25,450 bases of DNA, taken from Bacillota bacterium. Its GTDB lineage: Bacteria > Bacillota > Clostridia > Christensenellales > Aristaeellaceae. The translations under genes were made by a program, and so were the position numbers. Where the stretch lies: the NCBI GenBank assembly GCA_023404715.1, contig JAEYAR010000100.1, forward strand, positions 1 to 25,450, written 5' to 3'. Below are positions 1 to 7,194 of the stretch, piece after piece (position 1 is the stretch's first letter; every line of letters begins with the position of its first letter). The notes beneath the pieces are model-generated. The model was given only the letters and a program-made list of their open reading frames with translations, did no database searches and had not been told where the DNA came from.

Positions 1-117
1 CGCCACTACAACGTGATGCTGCGCGGCGGCCAGCGCGCGGATATCGACTTTTGCCTGCGGGAGGACGCGACGGACGTCGTGCCCGAGCGCGGCGCGGACG
101 GGTGGTTTCGGGCGTAA
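1..117 (+). CDS. C-terminal end of an unidentified protein (partial)
   Basis: The frame is open from the first base and ends at TAA 115-117, leaving 38 residues that end in DGWFRA. The piece is mixed polar and hydrophobic with no membrane segment or recognisable motif. The start lies outside the window. The gene runs towards the minus-strand hydrolase and shares a hairpin terminator with it. I do not recognise the family and assign no function. The codon pattern, rich in G/C third positions, matches the neighbouring genes, which supports it being coding. Confidence 0.6.
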   Translation, partial: RHYNVMLRGGQRADIDFCLREDATDVVPERGADGWFRA

Positions 118-118
118 A

Positions 119-146
119 AACCCCGAAGGCTTTTGCCTTCGGGGTT
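119..146. terminator. Hairpin terminator between convergent genes
   Basis: A perfect 12-bp stem (AACCCCGAAGGC, 119-130, pairing with 135-146) closes on a TTTT loop. Read on the minus strand it is followed by a short U tract (GGTTTTTA), so it fits a rho-independent terminator for the minus-strand hydrolase gene. Its arm overlaps that gene's stop codon. It lies right after the plus-strand stop and may act in both directions. Confidence 0.8.
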
Positions 147-975
147 ACACCTCCAACGTCATGCCGTCGTAGGCGATGAGGAAGCCCTGGGGCTCCATCA
201 GGGCGCACATTTCCTCGTGCAGCATGCCGCCGTTGTGCGAGAAGTGATGGCAGACGAAGCGCGCGTCCTGCGCGGACAAGCCTTCTTTGCGCATCCGATC
301 CCGCACGGCGATGTTCTGGTCAAAGCCCATATGGCCCGTATAGTCGGAATGCTGGGGGCCGTTCGTGCAGTCGAGGCTGACGGCGTGGAGAGGGCCCTGC
401 GCGGCGAGGCGCTGCCAGGCCTCTTCGCCCCAAAGCCCCGTGTCATGCGCGTAGAGCAGCGCGCGGCCGTCCTCCTCGATGCGGTAAAAGAGGCTTTGCG
501 GGCAGCCGTGCACGGCGGGATAGGCGGTGACGCCCAGGGTATCGACGCAGAAGGTCTCAAAGGGCGCGACCTCGCTAAATACGACGTGGCCGCCCAGCGG
601 ATCGCATTCGCAGGAGTGGGCGTACGCCTCGAAGTGCGCGCGCGTATGGGCGCTGCCATACAGGTGCAGCGGCCCGCGGCTTTGCATGTGCGCGTAGCCG
701 GGCAGGTACATTTCGAGCATCTCGCGGTAAAAATGGTCGGCGTGCGCGTGCGTCAGGAGCACGTGGCGGACCTTGGAAAGGTCGAGGCCGAGCTGCAGCT
801 TCATGGCGTACAGATCGGCGGAGAAGTCGATGAGCACGCGGTCATTGACCATCGCGCCTGAGCGGTGGCGGATGTTCTTGCCGCCGCGGCGCGCGGCCTC
901 CAGGCAGGCGGGGCACTCGCAGAAGATGGCTGGCCAGCACTCGGCCGCCGCGGTGCCCAGGTATTGCAGTTTCAT
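145..975 (-). CDS. MBL-fold metal-dependent hydrolase, PhnP-like
   Basis: This 276-residue protein belongs to the metallo-beta-lactamase superfamily. The zinc-binding signature THAHADH is at about 75-81, with later candidate metal ligands H156, D178 and H244 or H247. Near the N-terminus C19, C21 and C24 form a CxCxxC group like the structural zinc site of PhnP, the phosphoribosyl cyclic phosphate phosphodiesterase. PhnP-type enzymes cleave cyclic phosphodiesters in the cytoplasm. No other phosphonate (phn) genes are visible, so the substrate is open. The start ATG (973-975) has an AAGGGGG ribosome site. It stands alone, divergent from the metG operon. The fold is sure; the exact reaction is not. 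Confidence 0.85.
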   Translation of the reverse strand: MKLQYLGTAAAECWPAIFCECPACLEAARRGGKNIRHRSGAMVNDRVLIDFSADLYAMKLQLGLDLSKVRHVLLTHAHADHFYREMLEMYLPGYAHMQSRGPLHLYGSAHTRAHFEAYAHSCECDPLGGHVVFSEVAPFETFCVDTLGVTAYPAVHGCPQSLFYRIEEDGRALLYAHDTGLWGEEAWQRLAAQGPLHAVSLDCTNGPQHSDYTGHMGFDQNIAVRDRMRKEGLSAQDARFVCHHFSHNGGMLHEEMCALMEPQGFLIAYDGMTLEV

Positions 976-1068
976 GGGCGTTCCCCCTTAAATGTTTCTC
1001 GCTACGCATCATTGTACAAATTCCGGCGCATCCTGTCAACGCGAAGGTGAATTTGGCGTTTTCCTGCA

Positions 1069-1098
1069 TTGACAAGCGCCGGGGGATGCCGTTATAAT
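1069..1098 (+). promoter_or_regulatory. Sigma-A promoter of the metG operon
   Basis: TTGACA (1069-1074) and TATAAT (1093-1098) are both perfect consensus hexamers separated by 18 bp. Transcription would begin near 1105, just before the T-box leader. This is the obvious promoter for metG-tatD. Confidence 0.88.
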
Positions 1099-1104
1099 AA
1101 GCCA

Positions 1105-1347
1105 AGCAATGAAGAAGAGAGTAACGCCGCGCAAACCCTCAAAGAGAGCCGGGCAAGGTGAAAGCCGGCAGGCAAGGCGGGCGTGAACATGGCTTTGGAG
1201 CGATCGCGCTGAACGCCGGTTAAGCGGACCGGCCTCAGGCGCGGCGGCGGGCCCCGTTACAGGCCGCGCGAGGCGCCCCTTGGGGCGCGAAGCAGGGTGG
1301 TACCACGGAGCAGAGCCGTCCCTTGCCTTTGGGCAGGGGCGTTTTTT
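1105..1347 (+). ncRNA. T-box leader (tRNA-Met sensing) upstream of metG
   Basis: The hallmark T-box sequence AGGGTGGTACCACGG is at 1294-1308 and is followed by an intrinsic terminator. Upstream, the stem I elements AGAGAGCC (1144-1151) and GGTGAAAGCC (1157-1166) are present. The specifier region reads GAAC-ATG-GCTTTGGAG, placing the specifier codon ATG at 1189-1191. That is methionine, matching the downstream methionyl-tRNA synthetase. Uncharged tRNA-Met would pair with ATG and with the UGGU-containing bulge, stabilise the antiterminator and allow readthrough into metG. Leader boundaries are approximate. Confidence 0.93.
1317..1347 (+). terminator. Regulated terminator of the T-box leader
   Basis: The arm from 1317 to 1327 pairs, with a bulge and a wobble, with 1332-1341 across a TTTG loop, followed by T6 at 1342-1347. 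It lies just after the T-box antiterminator sequence, so the two structures are expected to be mutually exclusive. Confidence 0.82.
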
Positions 1348-1373
1348 CATGCGATTGCAAAGGAGAGAGGAAC

Positions 1374-3353
1374 ATGGAGGGCAAAAAGACGTTTTACATC
1401 ACCACGCCGATCTATTACCCCAGCGACAACCTGCACATCGGTCACAGCTATTGCTCGACCGCGGCGGACACGATGGCCCGCTTTAAGAAGCTGACGGGCC
1501 ACGACGTGTACTTCCTGACGGGCACGGACGAGCACGGACAGAAGATCGAGCGCAAGGCCGCCGAGGCCGGGGTGACGCCGCAGCAGTATGTCGACAAGAT
1601 CGTCGCGGGCATCAAGGACCTGTGGAAGCTCATGGACGTGGATTACGACGACTTCATTCGCACGACCGACGAGCGCCATGTGAAGGGCGTTCAGCACTGG
1701 TTTAAAAAGCTCTACGAGCAGGGCGACATCTACAAGAGCGAGTACGAGGGCTGGTACTGCACGCCGTGCGAATCGTTTTGGACGCAGCTGCAGCTCAAAG
1801 ACGGCTGCTGCCCGGACTGCGGGCGCCCGGTCGAGAAGACGCGCGAGGAGAGCTACTTCTTCCGCCTCTCGAAGTATCAAGACTGGCTGATCGAGTACAT
1901 CGAGCAGCATCCGGACTTCATCCAGCCGCCGTCTCGCACGGCGGAGATGCTCAACAACTTCCTGCGCCCCGGCCTGCAGGATCTGTGCGTATCGCGCACG
2001 TCGCTCAAATGGGGCATCCCGGTGGACTTCGACCCCAAGCATACGGTCTACGTCTGGGTCGACGCCCTGACCAACTATATCAACGCCCTGGGCGCGGGCA
2101 CGCAGGACGACGCGCTGTTTCAAAAGTACTGGCCGGCGGACATCCATCTCGTCGGCAAGGAGATCGTGCGTTTTCACACGATCATCTGGCCGATCATGCT
2201 GCACGCGCTGGGGCTGGAGCTGCCCCGGCAGGTCTTTGGCCACGGCTGGCTGGTGATCGACGGCGGCAAGATGTCAAAGTCCAAGGGCAACGTGGTCGAC
2301 CCGGTGAAGCTGTGCGAGCGCTATAGCTCCGACGCGGTGCGCTACTTCCTCATGCGCGAGGTGCCATTCGGCTCGGACGGCGAGTTTACCAACGAGGCGC
2401 TGATCAAGCGCATCAATTCGGACCTGGCGAACGACCTGGGCAACCTGGTCAGCCGCAGCGTCGCGATGATCGAAAAGTACTTCGGCGGCGTCGTGCCAGA
2501 GCAGGCGGAGCTTTGCGATATGGACAAGACGCTCGTCGCGCAGGCGGAGGCGCTGCCGGGCATCGTCGAGAAGCACATGAACGCGCTGCAGTTCTCCGTG
2601 GCGCTTTCGGAGATCTGGAAGGTCATCGGCGAGTGCAACCGCTACATCGACCAGACGACCCCCTGGATCCTCGCCAAGGACGAGGCGGACAGGCCGCGCC
2701 TGGGCACGGTGCTGTATAACCTGCTGGAGTGCAGCCGCATCGTGGCGGTGCTGATCGGGCCGTTTATGCCCAGGACGCCGGAGCGCATCTTCGCGCAGAT
2801 CGGCGTGACGGACGCGGCGCTCAAGACGTGGGATTCGCTGGGCAGGTTCGGCGGGGCGGCGCCCGGCAGCCGCGTGTGCAAGGGCGATGCGCTCTTCCCG
2901 CGCATCGACGTGCAAAAGGAGCTGGAGCAGCTGGAGGCGCAAAAGCAGGCGGCGCTTGCCGCGGCGGCGGCCGCGCAGGCCCCGGCGGAGCAGGAGAAGC
3001 CCCGGCCCGCGTTTACGCAGAAGGAAGAGATTGCGTTCGACGACTTTGAGAAGCTGCAGCTCGTGGTCGCCAAGGTGCTCAAGTGCGAGAAGGTGCCCAA
3101 GGCGGATCGTCTGCTCAAGAGCACGCTCAAGGTCGGCGAAGAGGAGCGCGTGGTGGTCAGCGGCATCGCGGAGCACTACACGCCCGAGGAGATGGTCGGC
3201 AAGAAGGTCGTGCTGCTGGCCAACCTCGCCCCGCGCAAGATCCGCGGCATCGAATCGCGCGGCATGCTGCTGTGCGCCGCGAACGACGCGGCGGGCGAGC
3301 TAAGGCTGCTGAGCGTCGAGGGCGACATGGACGAGGGGTGCGAGATCGGCTGA
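1374..3353 (+). CDS. metG: Methionine--tRNA ligase
   Basis: This 659-residue cytoplasmic class I synthetase charges tRNA-Met with methionine using ATP. The N-terminal Rossmann domain carries HIGH at 21-24 and KMSKS at 299-303. A zinc knuckle between them uses C129, C132, C145 or C146, and C149. After an Ala/Gln/Glu-rich linker (about 510-550), residues 551-659 form a Trbp111-like tRNA-binding OB domain, ending in the typical KIRGIESRGMLL stretch. The start ATG at 1374 is chosen because AAAGGAGAG lies just upstream. Earlier in-frame codons fall inside the T-box terminator. It is first in an operon with tatD and is controlled by the tRNA-Met T-box. The length is normal for the dimeric, OB-tailed type. 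Confidence 0.97.
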   Translation: MEGKKTFYITTPIYYPSDNLHIGHSYCSTAADTMARFKKLTGHDVYFLTGTDEHGQKIERKAAEAGVTPQQYVDKIVAGIKDLWKLMDVDYDDFIRTTDERHVKGVQHWFKKLYEQGDIYKSEYEGWYCTPCESFWTQLQLKDGCCPDCGRPVEKTREESYFFRLSKYQDWLIEYIEQHPDFIQPPSRTAEMLNNFLRPGLQDLCVSRTSLKWGIPVDFDPKHTVYVWVDALTNYINALGAGTQDDALFQKYWPADIHLVGKEIVRFHTIIWPIMLHALGLELPRQVFGHGWLVIDGGKMSKSKGNVVDPVKLCERYSSDAVRYFLMREVPFGSDGEFTNEALIKRINSDLANDLGNLVSRSVAMIEKYFGGVVPEQAELCDMDKTLVAQAEALPGIVEKHMNALQFSVALSEIWKVIGECNRYIDQTTPWILAKDEADRPRLGTVLYNLLECSRIVAVLIGPFMPRTPERIFAQIGVTDAALKTWDSLGRFGGAAPGSRVCKGDALFPRIDVQKELEQLEAQKQAALAAAAAAQAPAEQEKPRPAFTQKEEIAFDDFEKLQLVVAKVLKCEKVPKADRLLKSTLKVGEEERVVVSGIAEHYTPEEMVGKKVVLLANLAPRKIRGIESRGMLLCAANDAAGELRLLSVEGDMDEGCEIG

Positions 3354-4156
3354 TGGAGACTGATGACGAAATCCTGACCCCGCTCTTCGACACGCACGCG
3401 CATCTGAACGACGGCCGCTTCACGTTTGACGGCGGTCAGGAGGCGCTGATCGCCGCGCTCAGGCCCGCGGGCGTTCAGCTGTGCGCCTGCGTGGGCGCGG
3501 ACATGGCCTCCAGCGCCGAGGTGGTGGAGCTGGCCCGGCGCTACGATTTCCTGTACGCGGCGGTAGGCGTGCACCCGCACGACGCCAAGGCGTTTTCGGA
3601 GGCGGACGTGCAAAAGCTCACGCGGTGGCTCACGGACGAGCCCAAGGTGCGCGCGCTGGGCGAGATCGGGCTGGATTACTACTACGACCTCTCCCCGCGC
3701 GACGTGCAAAGGGACGTCTTCGCGCGCCAGCTCGACCTGGCATATGCGTTAGGCGTGCCCGCCTGCCTGCACGTGCGCGACGCGCACGGCGACACGCTGG
3801 ACGTGCTGCGCGCGCATCGGGGCCGCCTGCCCGCGCTTGTGCTGCATTGCTGCTCCGCGAGCCTGGAAAGCACGAAGGTCTATCTGGACCTGGGCTGCTA
3901 TATTTCGTTCGCGGGTCCGGTGACGTTTAAGAAATCGACGAATTTGCAGGAGGTCGCCCGCTACGTGCCGCAGGAGCGGCTGCTGATCGAGACGGATAGC
4001 CCGTACCTCGCGCCGGAGCCCGTGCGTGGCCGGCGCAACGACCCGCGCAACGTCGCCCACATCGCCCGGTGCGTCGCGCAGCTGCGCGGCCTTGCGCCGC
4101 AGGCGCTGGCGCAGACGACGTTTGAAAATGGCAAGCGGTTTTACGGCATCGCGTAA
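3353..4156 (+). CDS. tatD: TatD-family metal-dependent deoxyribonuclease
   Basis: This 267-residue TIM-barrel hydrolase belongs to the TatD/YcfH/YabD family. The metal ligands are recognisable: H15 and H17 in DTHAHL, E104 in GEIGLDYYYD, H140, H165 in HCCS, and D215 in ETDSPYLAP. Members act on DNA 3' ends, and some on D-aminoacyl-tRNA or in DNA repair. The ATG shares its A with the TGA of metG (TGATG), which implies translational coupling and one transcript. The metG-tatD order is widespread in Firmicutes. A strong terminator follows. Whether this is TatD proper or the YcfH/YabD paralogue cannot be settled here. Confidence 0.93.
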   Translation: METDDEILTPLFDTHAHLNDGRFTFDGGQEALIAALRPAGVQLCACVGADMASSAEVVELARRYDFLYAAVGVHPHDAKAFSEADVQKLTRWLTDEPKVRALGEIGLDYYYDLSPRDVQRDVFARQLDLAYALGVPACLHVRDAHGDTLDVLRAHRGRLPALVLHCCSASLESTKVYLDLGCYISFAGPVTFKKSTNLQEVARYVPQERLLIETDSPYLAPEPVRGRRNDPRNVAHIARCVAQLRGLAPQALAQTTFENGKRFYGIA

Positions 4157-4172
4157 GGGTTGCAGGAAAGGG

Positions 4173-4206
4173 TCCGAGGAGGGGGAAACCTTTCTTCGGA
4201 TTTTTT
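4173..4206 (+). terminator. Rho-independent terminator after tatD
   Basis: A 12-bp stem with several G-U pairs starts TCCGAGGA at 4173 and ends TCTTCGGA at 4200, closed by a GAAA tetraloop. T6 (4201-4206) follows at once. It ends the metG-tatD transcript. Confidence 0.85.
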
Positions 4207-4238
4207 ATATTCTTTTGTACAGAAATGGATAAAATATG

Positions 4239-4267
4239 TTGACAAAACGGCTCCGCGGATTTATGAT
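4239..4267 (+). promoter_or_regulatory. Promoter of the LacI-type regulator gene
   Basis: TTGACA (4239-4244), a 17-bp spacer and TATGAT (4262-4267) make a near-consensus sigma-A promoter. A candidate operator lies at 4274-4288, on the expected transcription start, suggesting autorepression. Confidence 0.82.
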
Positions 4268-4273
4268 GTGTTT

Positions 4274-4288
4274 GATAAATCGTTTACA
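4274..4288 (+). promoter_or_regulatory. Candidate LacI-family operator, site 1
   Basis: GATAAATCGTTTACA is 12 of 15 identical to site 3 at 5460-5474 and is also related to site 2. It has the central CG and flanking A/T half-sites usual for LacI-family operators. It covers the start of transcription of the regulator gene. Confidence 0.6.
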
Positions 4289-4306
4289 TAGCGATGGGGT
4301 GAATGC

Positions 4307-5308
4307 GTGGCCGTGACAATCAGCGATGTCGCCAAGCGCGCGGGCGTCTCTACGGCGACGGTTTCGCGCGTGATCAACGGCGCGAACAACGTGGATGAGC
4401 AGATGCGCCAGACCGTGCTGCGCACGATGAAGGAAATGGGCTATATCCCAAACTCCATCGCCCAATCGTTGCGGCAAAATCGCTCCAAGACGATCGGCAT
4501 TACGACATCCGATCTCTCTATCGCGTTTTTCCCCAACGTGCTCAAGGCGGTCGAGAGCGCCTTTCTGCCGCTCGATTACGCGACGCTATCCTCGAGCACG
4601 TACGACGACCCTAAAAACGAAAGGAAGATCCTGCAGCATATGCTCGCGCGGCGGGTGGACGCGCTCGTCGTCAACTCGACCGGACAAAATGAGGAGCTGC
4701 TCGAGGAGACCGCGCAGTCCGGCATCCCTGTGATCCTCTACGACAGGCGCTCGCGCGAGCGGCATTTTCCGACCGTCTATGTCAACAAACAAAGGTCGAT
4801 GAGCCTCGCGCTGGACCATCTGCTGGGCTTAGGGCATCGCCGTGTCATGCTGGCGACGGGCCCGAAAATGCTCGCGACGAATTACGACCGCTTTATGGGC
4901 ATGCAAAAGTATGCCTTTGATCACGATTTCGATCCGGCGCTCTTTACAGCCCGGTTTGGGGACTTCTCTATCGCCTTTGGCCAGGACGTCATGGCTGATA
5001 TCGTCCGGATGCCCCAGCCGCCGACCGCGGTGGTGACGGGCAGTGTCGCGATCACGGCGGGCATCATGATGTATTGCCGTAAGCATGGCATCAGGATCCC
5101 CTCGGACATGGCGATCGTCTCGTCGGGCACGTTCAATTACGCGAGCATCGTGGAGCCGCGGCTCACGTACTTGGATGATTGCGCTGAGAAGATCGCCGAG
5201 GGGTTGACGGCGCTGCTAGGCCGGGCGCTGAAAGGCGAGTCGCTTTCGGAAGCGTGCACGATCGAGATCGATCCGATATTGCACGTCGGTACGTCGTCCG
5301 TACAATAA
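4307..5308 (+). CDS. LacI/GalR-family transcriptional regulator
   Basis: This 333-residue DNA-binding repressor has a helix-turn-helix and hinge at about 3-58, including SDVAKRAGVSTATVSRVING. A periplasmic-binding-protein-like effector domain spans about 60-333. The start is GTG 4307, placing the typical AVTISDVA directly at the N-terminus; the ribosome site (GATGGGGTGAA) is modest. LacI-family proteins bind a sugar or sugar phosphate and release palindromic operators. It sits upstream of a sugar importer and degradative genes, and candidate operators occur at its own promoter (4274) and before the binding-protein gene (5425 and 5460). It is therefore the likely local repressor. The effector is unknown. 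Confidence 0.93.
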   Translation: MAVTISDVAKRAGVSTATVSRVINGANNVDEQMRQTVLRTMKEMGYIPNSIAQSLRQNRSKTIGITTSDLSIAFFPNVLKAVESAFLPLDYATLSSSTYDDPKNERKILQHMLARRVDALVVNSTGQNEELLEETAQSGIPVILYDRRSRERHFPTVYVNKQRSMSLALDHLLGLGHRRVMLATGPKMLATNYDRFMGMQKYAFDHDFDPALFTARFGDFSIAFGQDVMADIVRMPQPPTAVVTGSVAITAGIMMYCRKHGIRIPSDMAIVSSGTFNYASIVEPRLTYLDDCAEKIAEGLTALLGRALKGESLSEACTIEIDPILHVGTSSVQ

Positions 5309-5329
5309 ATGTGTATCTTTTTAGACACC

Positions 5330-5385
5330 TTCCGGCCATGCCGGAATCACATATGAAGGAAGCTTTTTGGCTTCCTTTTTTTCTT
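5330..5385 (+). terminator. Terminator after the LacI-type gene, with a preceding small hairpin
   Basis: AAGGAAGC (5356-5363) pairs with GCTTCCTT (5370-5377) and is followed by a T-rich tract to 5385, a good intrinsic terminator. Just before it, TTCCGGC-cat-GCCGGAA (5330-5346) is a perfect 7-bp inverted repeat. The regulator is therefore probably transcribed separately from the importer. Confidence 0.82.
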
Positions 5386-5424
5386 TTGGGTTCCTGTCTT
5401 TTAAGATACACTCTACGCGTCATC

Positions 5425-5439
5425 GATATAACGATTACA
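5425..5439 (+). promoter_or_regulatory. Candidate LacI-family operator, site 2
   Basis: GATATAACGATTACA fits the shared pattern GATAAAWCGWTTWCA with one mismatch. It starts 35 bp before site 3 in the leader of the solute-binding-protein gene. It overlaps TATAAC (5427-5432), a possible -10 hexamer whose -35 is not clear. Confidence 0.55.
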
Positions 5440-5459
5440 AGAAAAAAACGCTGATTTTT

Positions 5460-5474
5460 GATAAAACGATTTCA
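5460..5474 (+). promoter_or_regulatory. Candidate LacI-family operator, site 3
   Basis: GATAAAACGATTTCA is the closest relative of site 1 at 4274 and lies about 90 bp before the solute-binding-protein start. The core AAAACGATTT resembles LacI-family and cre-like sites, so carbon catabolite control is an alternative reader. Confidence 0.55.
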
Positions 5475-5566
5475 ATGAAAGAGCCGGGTGCAAAGGAAGG
5501 GAGGGAAGACGGGCCCAAGCCCCGGCCGCATGCGAAAACACACAACATGAAAGGGTGGTTCTCATC

Positions 5567-7126
5567 ATGAAACAAGCTCTGTCTTTGATTCTCGCGCTGC
5601 TGCTGACGATGGCGCTGGGCATGACCGCTGGGGCGGAAGGACTCGACAAGGGCGGCATCACGAACGCGACCGGCTACCCCATTACGAAGGAGCCGATTAC
5701 GCTGGACGTCGTGTGGAAGTATACGGCCGCTCAGGACATCACCAAGATGACCTCCGTGCTCGATTGGATCGAGCGGGAGACCAACATCCGTCTCAATATC
5801 ACGACCTATACGGAGGACGACCAGATCGCGCTGATGTTTGCCTCCGGAGATTATCCGGATATGGCGATCGCGATCGGCTCCTCTGCGCTGCAGCGCTCGA
5901 ACGCTGTAGATGCGGGGGATCTGGTAGCGTTGGACGACCTGATCGACCAATTCGCCCCCACGTGGAAGCAATTCCTCGCGGAGCAGCCGCTGACCGACAA
6001 GATGACCCTGATCGACGGAGAGCGCTTCACGCTGCCGTGGTGCAACTTTGCGGAGTATGACCGCAAGCTGCGCGATTGCTTCATCATCAACGAAAGTTGG
6101 GTGAAGGAGTTGGGCCTTGAGATCCCCACGACGATGGCGGAATACGAGGCCTATCTGCAAGCCGTGAAGGATCATGCGGGACAGGGCACGATCCCTGAAA
6201 ACGCGATCCCGCTGTACTTTATGTTCGGCAACTGGGTCGGCGGCGAATTCAACATCTATTCGCAGTTCGGCGTCTACACCAGCAACGATAATTTCCTCAT
6301 CGTGGAGGACGGCCAGGTGAAGTATCAGGCGATCAACCCGGACATCAAGGAGCCCCTCAAGTGGATGCAGCGCATGTACAAGAAGGGCCTGATCGGCGCG
6401 GAGTGCTTCACGGACGACTGGGCGACCTACCTGACGCGCCGCCAGTCCGACCCGCATACGCTGGGCTCGCACTTCAGCTACAGCATCTACGTAGACGGCC
6501 TGACCTGCTTTGGCCCGCTGGACAGCGGCAACGGCAAGGCGGCGCTGCTGTGCTCGCAATCGAACATTCCGAACAACGCGCACGCTTTTATGATGTTCTC
6601 AAACAACGCGTACCCGGTGGCGACCCTGCGGCTATGCGAGTTCGTGGTGGAAAACCCGGTCAATATGACGAACACGACCGTCGGACTCGAGGGCGAGATG
6701 TGGGAATACGACGCGGACGGCAAGCGCGCCCAGAACCAAATGGCCTATACCGAGGAGACCAAGGCGCAGAGCGGATTTTGGAATCAGTTCGTGGGCATCC
6801 TTGCGGACGACTACTACGAGAATCTGGCGATTACCGATTATATCGACGGCGCGGTGCGCGCGCGAGAGTACTTTGCCAAATATGACGGCAAGACCGTGCC
6901 GCAGGATATGAACTTCGTGGGCGCTACGCTGGATACGCAAAGCGAGGCGCTGATCAGCGAGTACTACACCGATATTGCCAACTGCCGCAAGGAGACGTTC
7001 GCGCGCTGGATCACCACCGATGCCGACATCGACGCGGAGTGGGACGCCTTCGTCGCGGAGACGGAGAAGTATAAGGTGAACGAGTGGCTGGCGCTCAAGC
7101 AACAGGCTTACGACATGCTGCACTGA
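5567..7126 (+). CDS. Extracellular solute-binding protein of a CUT1-type sugar importer
   Basis: This 519-residue exported protein has a signal peptide (MKQ, a hydrophobic stretch to about 20, likely cleavage after A23 in TAGAEG). No cysteine lies near the cleavage site, so it lacks a lipobox. The mature part has the size and Trp/Tyr/Asp-rich character of the large LplA-like binding proteins that deliver oligosaccharides to LplB/LplC permeases. The two permease genes following it confirm the role. The ATG at 5567 is chosen because AAAGGGTGG lies upstream; an in-frame GTG at 5555 is less likely. It is first in an operon preceded by two candidate LacI-type operators. The ligand cannot be told from sequence. 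Confidence 0.88.
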   Translation: MKQALSLILALLLTMALGMTAGAEGLDKGGITNATGYPITKEPITLDVVWKYTAAQDITKMTSVLDWIERETNIRLNITTYTEDDQIALMFASGDYPDMAIAIGSSALQRSNAVDAGDLVALDDLIDQFAPTWKQFLAEQPLTDKMTLIDGERFTLPWCNFAEYDRKLRDCFIINESWVKELGLEIPTTMAEYEAYLQAVKDHAGQGTIPENAIPLYFMFGNWVGGEFNIYSQFGVYTSNDNFLIVEDGQVKYQAINPDIKEPLKWMQRMYKKGLIGAECFTDDWATYLTRRQSDPHTLGSHFSYSIYVDGLTCFGPLDSGNGKAALLCSQSNIPNNAHAFMMFSNNAYPVATLRLCEFVVENPVNMTNTTVGLEGEMWEYDADGKRAQNQMAYTEETKAQSGFWNQFVGILADDYYENLAITDYIDGAVRAREYFAKYDGKTVPQDMNFVGATLDTQSEALISEYYTDIANCRKETFARWITTDADIDAEWDAFVAETEKYKVNEWLALKQQAYDMLH

Positions 7127-7137
7127 GGATGTAGCGG

Positions 7138-7161
7138 CGGGCCGGGCCCTGCCCCGGCCCG
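7138..7161 (+). repeat. Intergenic stem-loop between binding-protein and permease genes
   Basis: CGGGCCGGG (7138-7146) pairs perfectly with CCCGGCCCG (7153-7161) over a 6-nt loop. No U tract follows, so it is not a normal terminator. A hairpin here would protect the upstream mRNA 3' end or attenuate transcription, giving more binding protein than permease, as known for malE-malF type operons. Confidence 0.65.
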
Positions 7162-7194
7162 TACCCATCACAATGGACAGTTGAGAGAGGCGTT

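Noticed and set aside
1347..2243. Antisense open frame inside metG
   Set aside because: It covers the catalytic core of a certain methionyl-tRNA synthetase gene and has no coding features of its own.
5435..6583. Antisense open frame of about 380 codons over the solute-binding-protein gene
   Set aside because: Arg/Val/His-rich shadow with no ribosome site. The plus-strand gene has a signal peptide and operon context.
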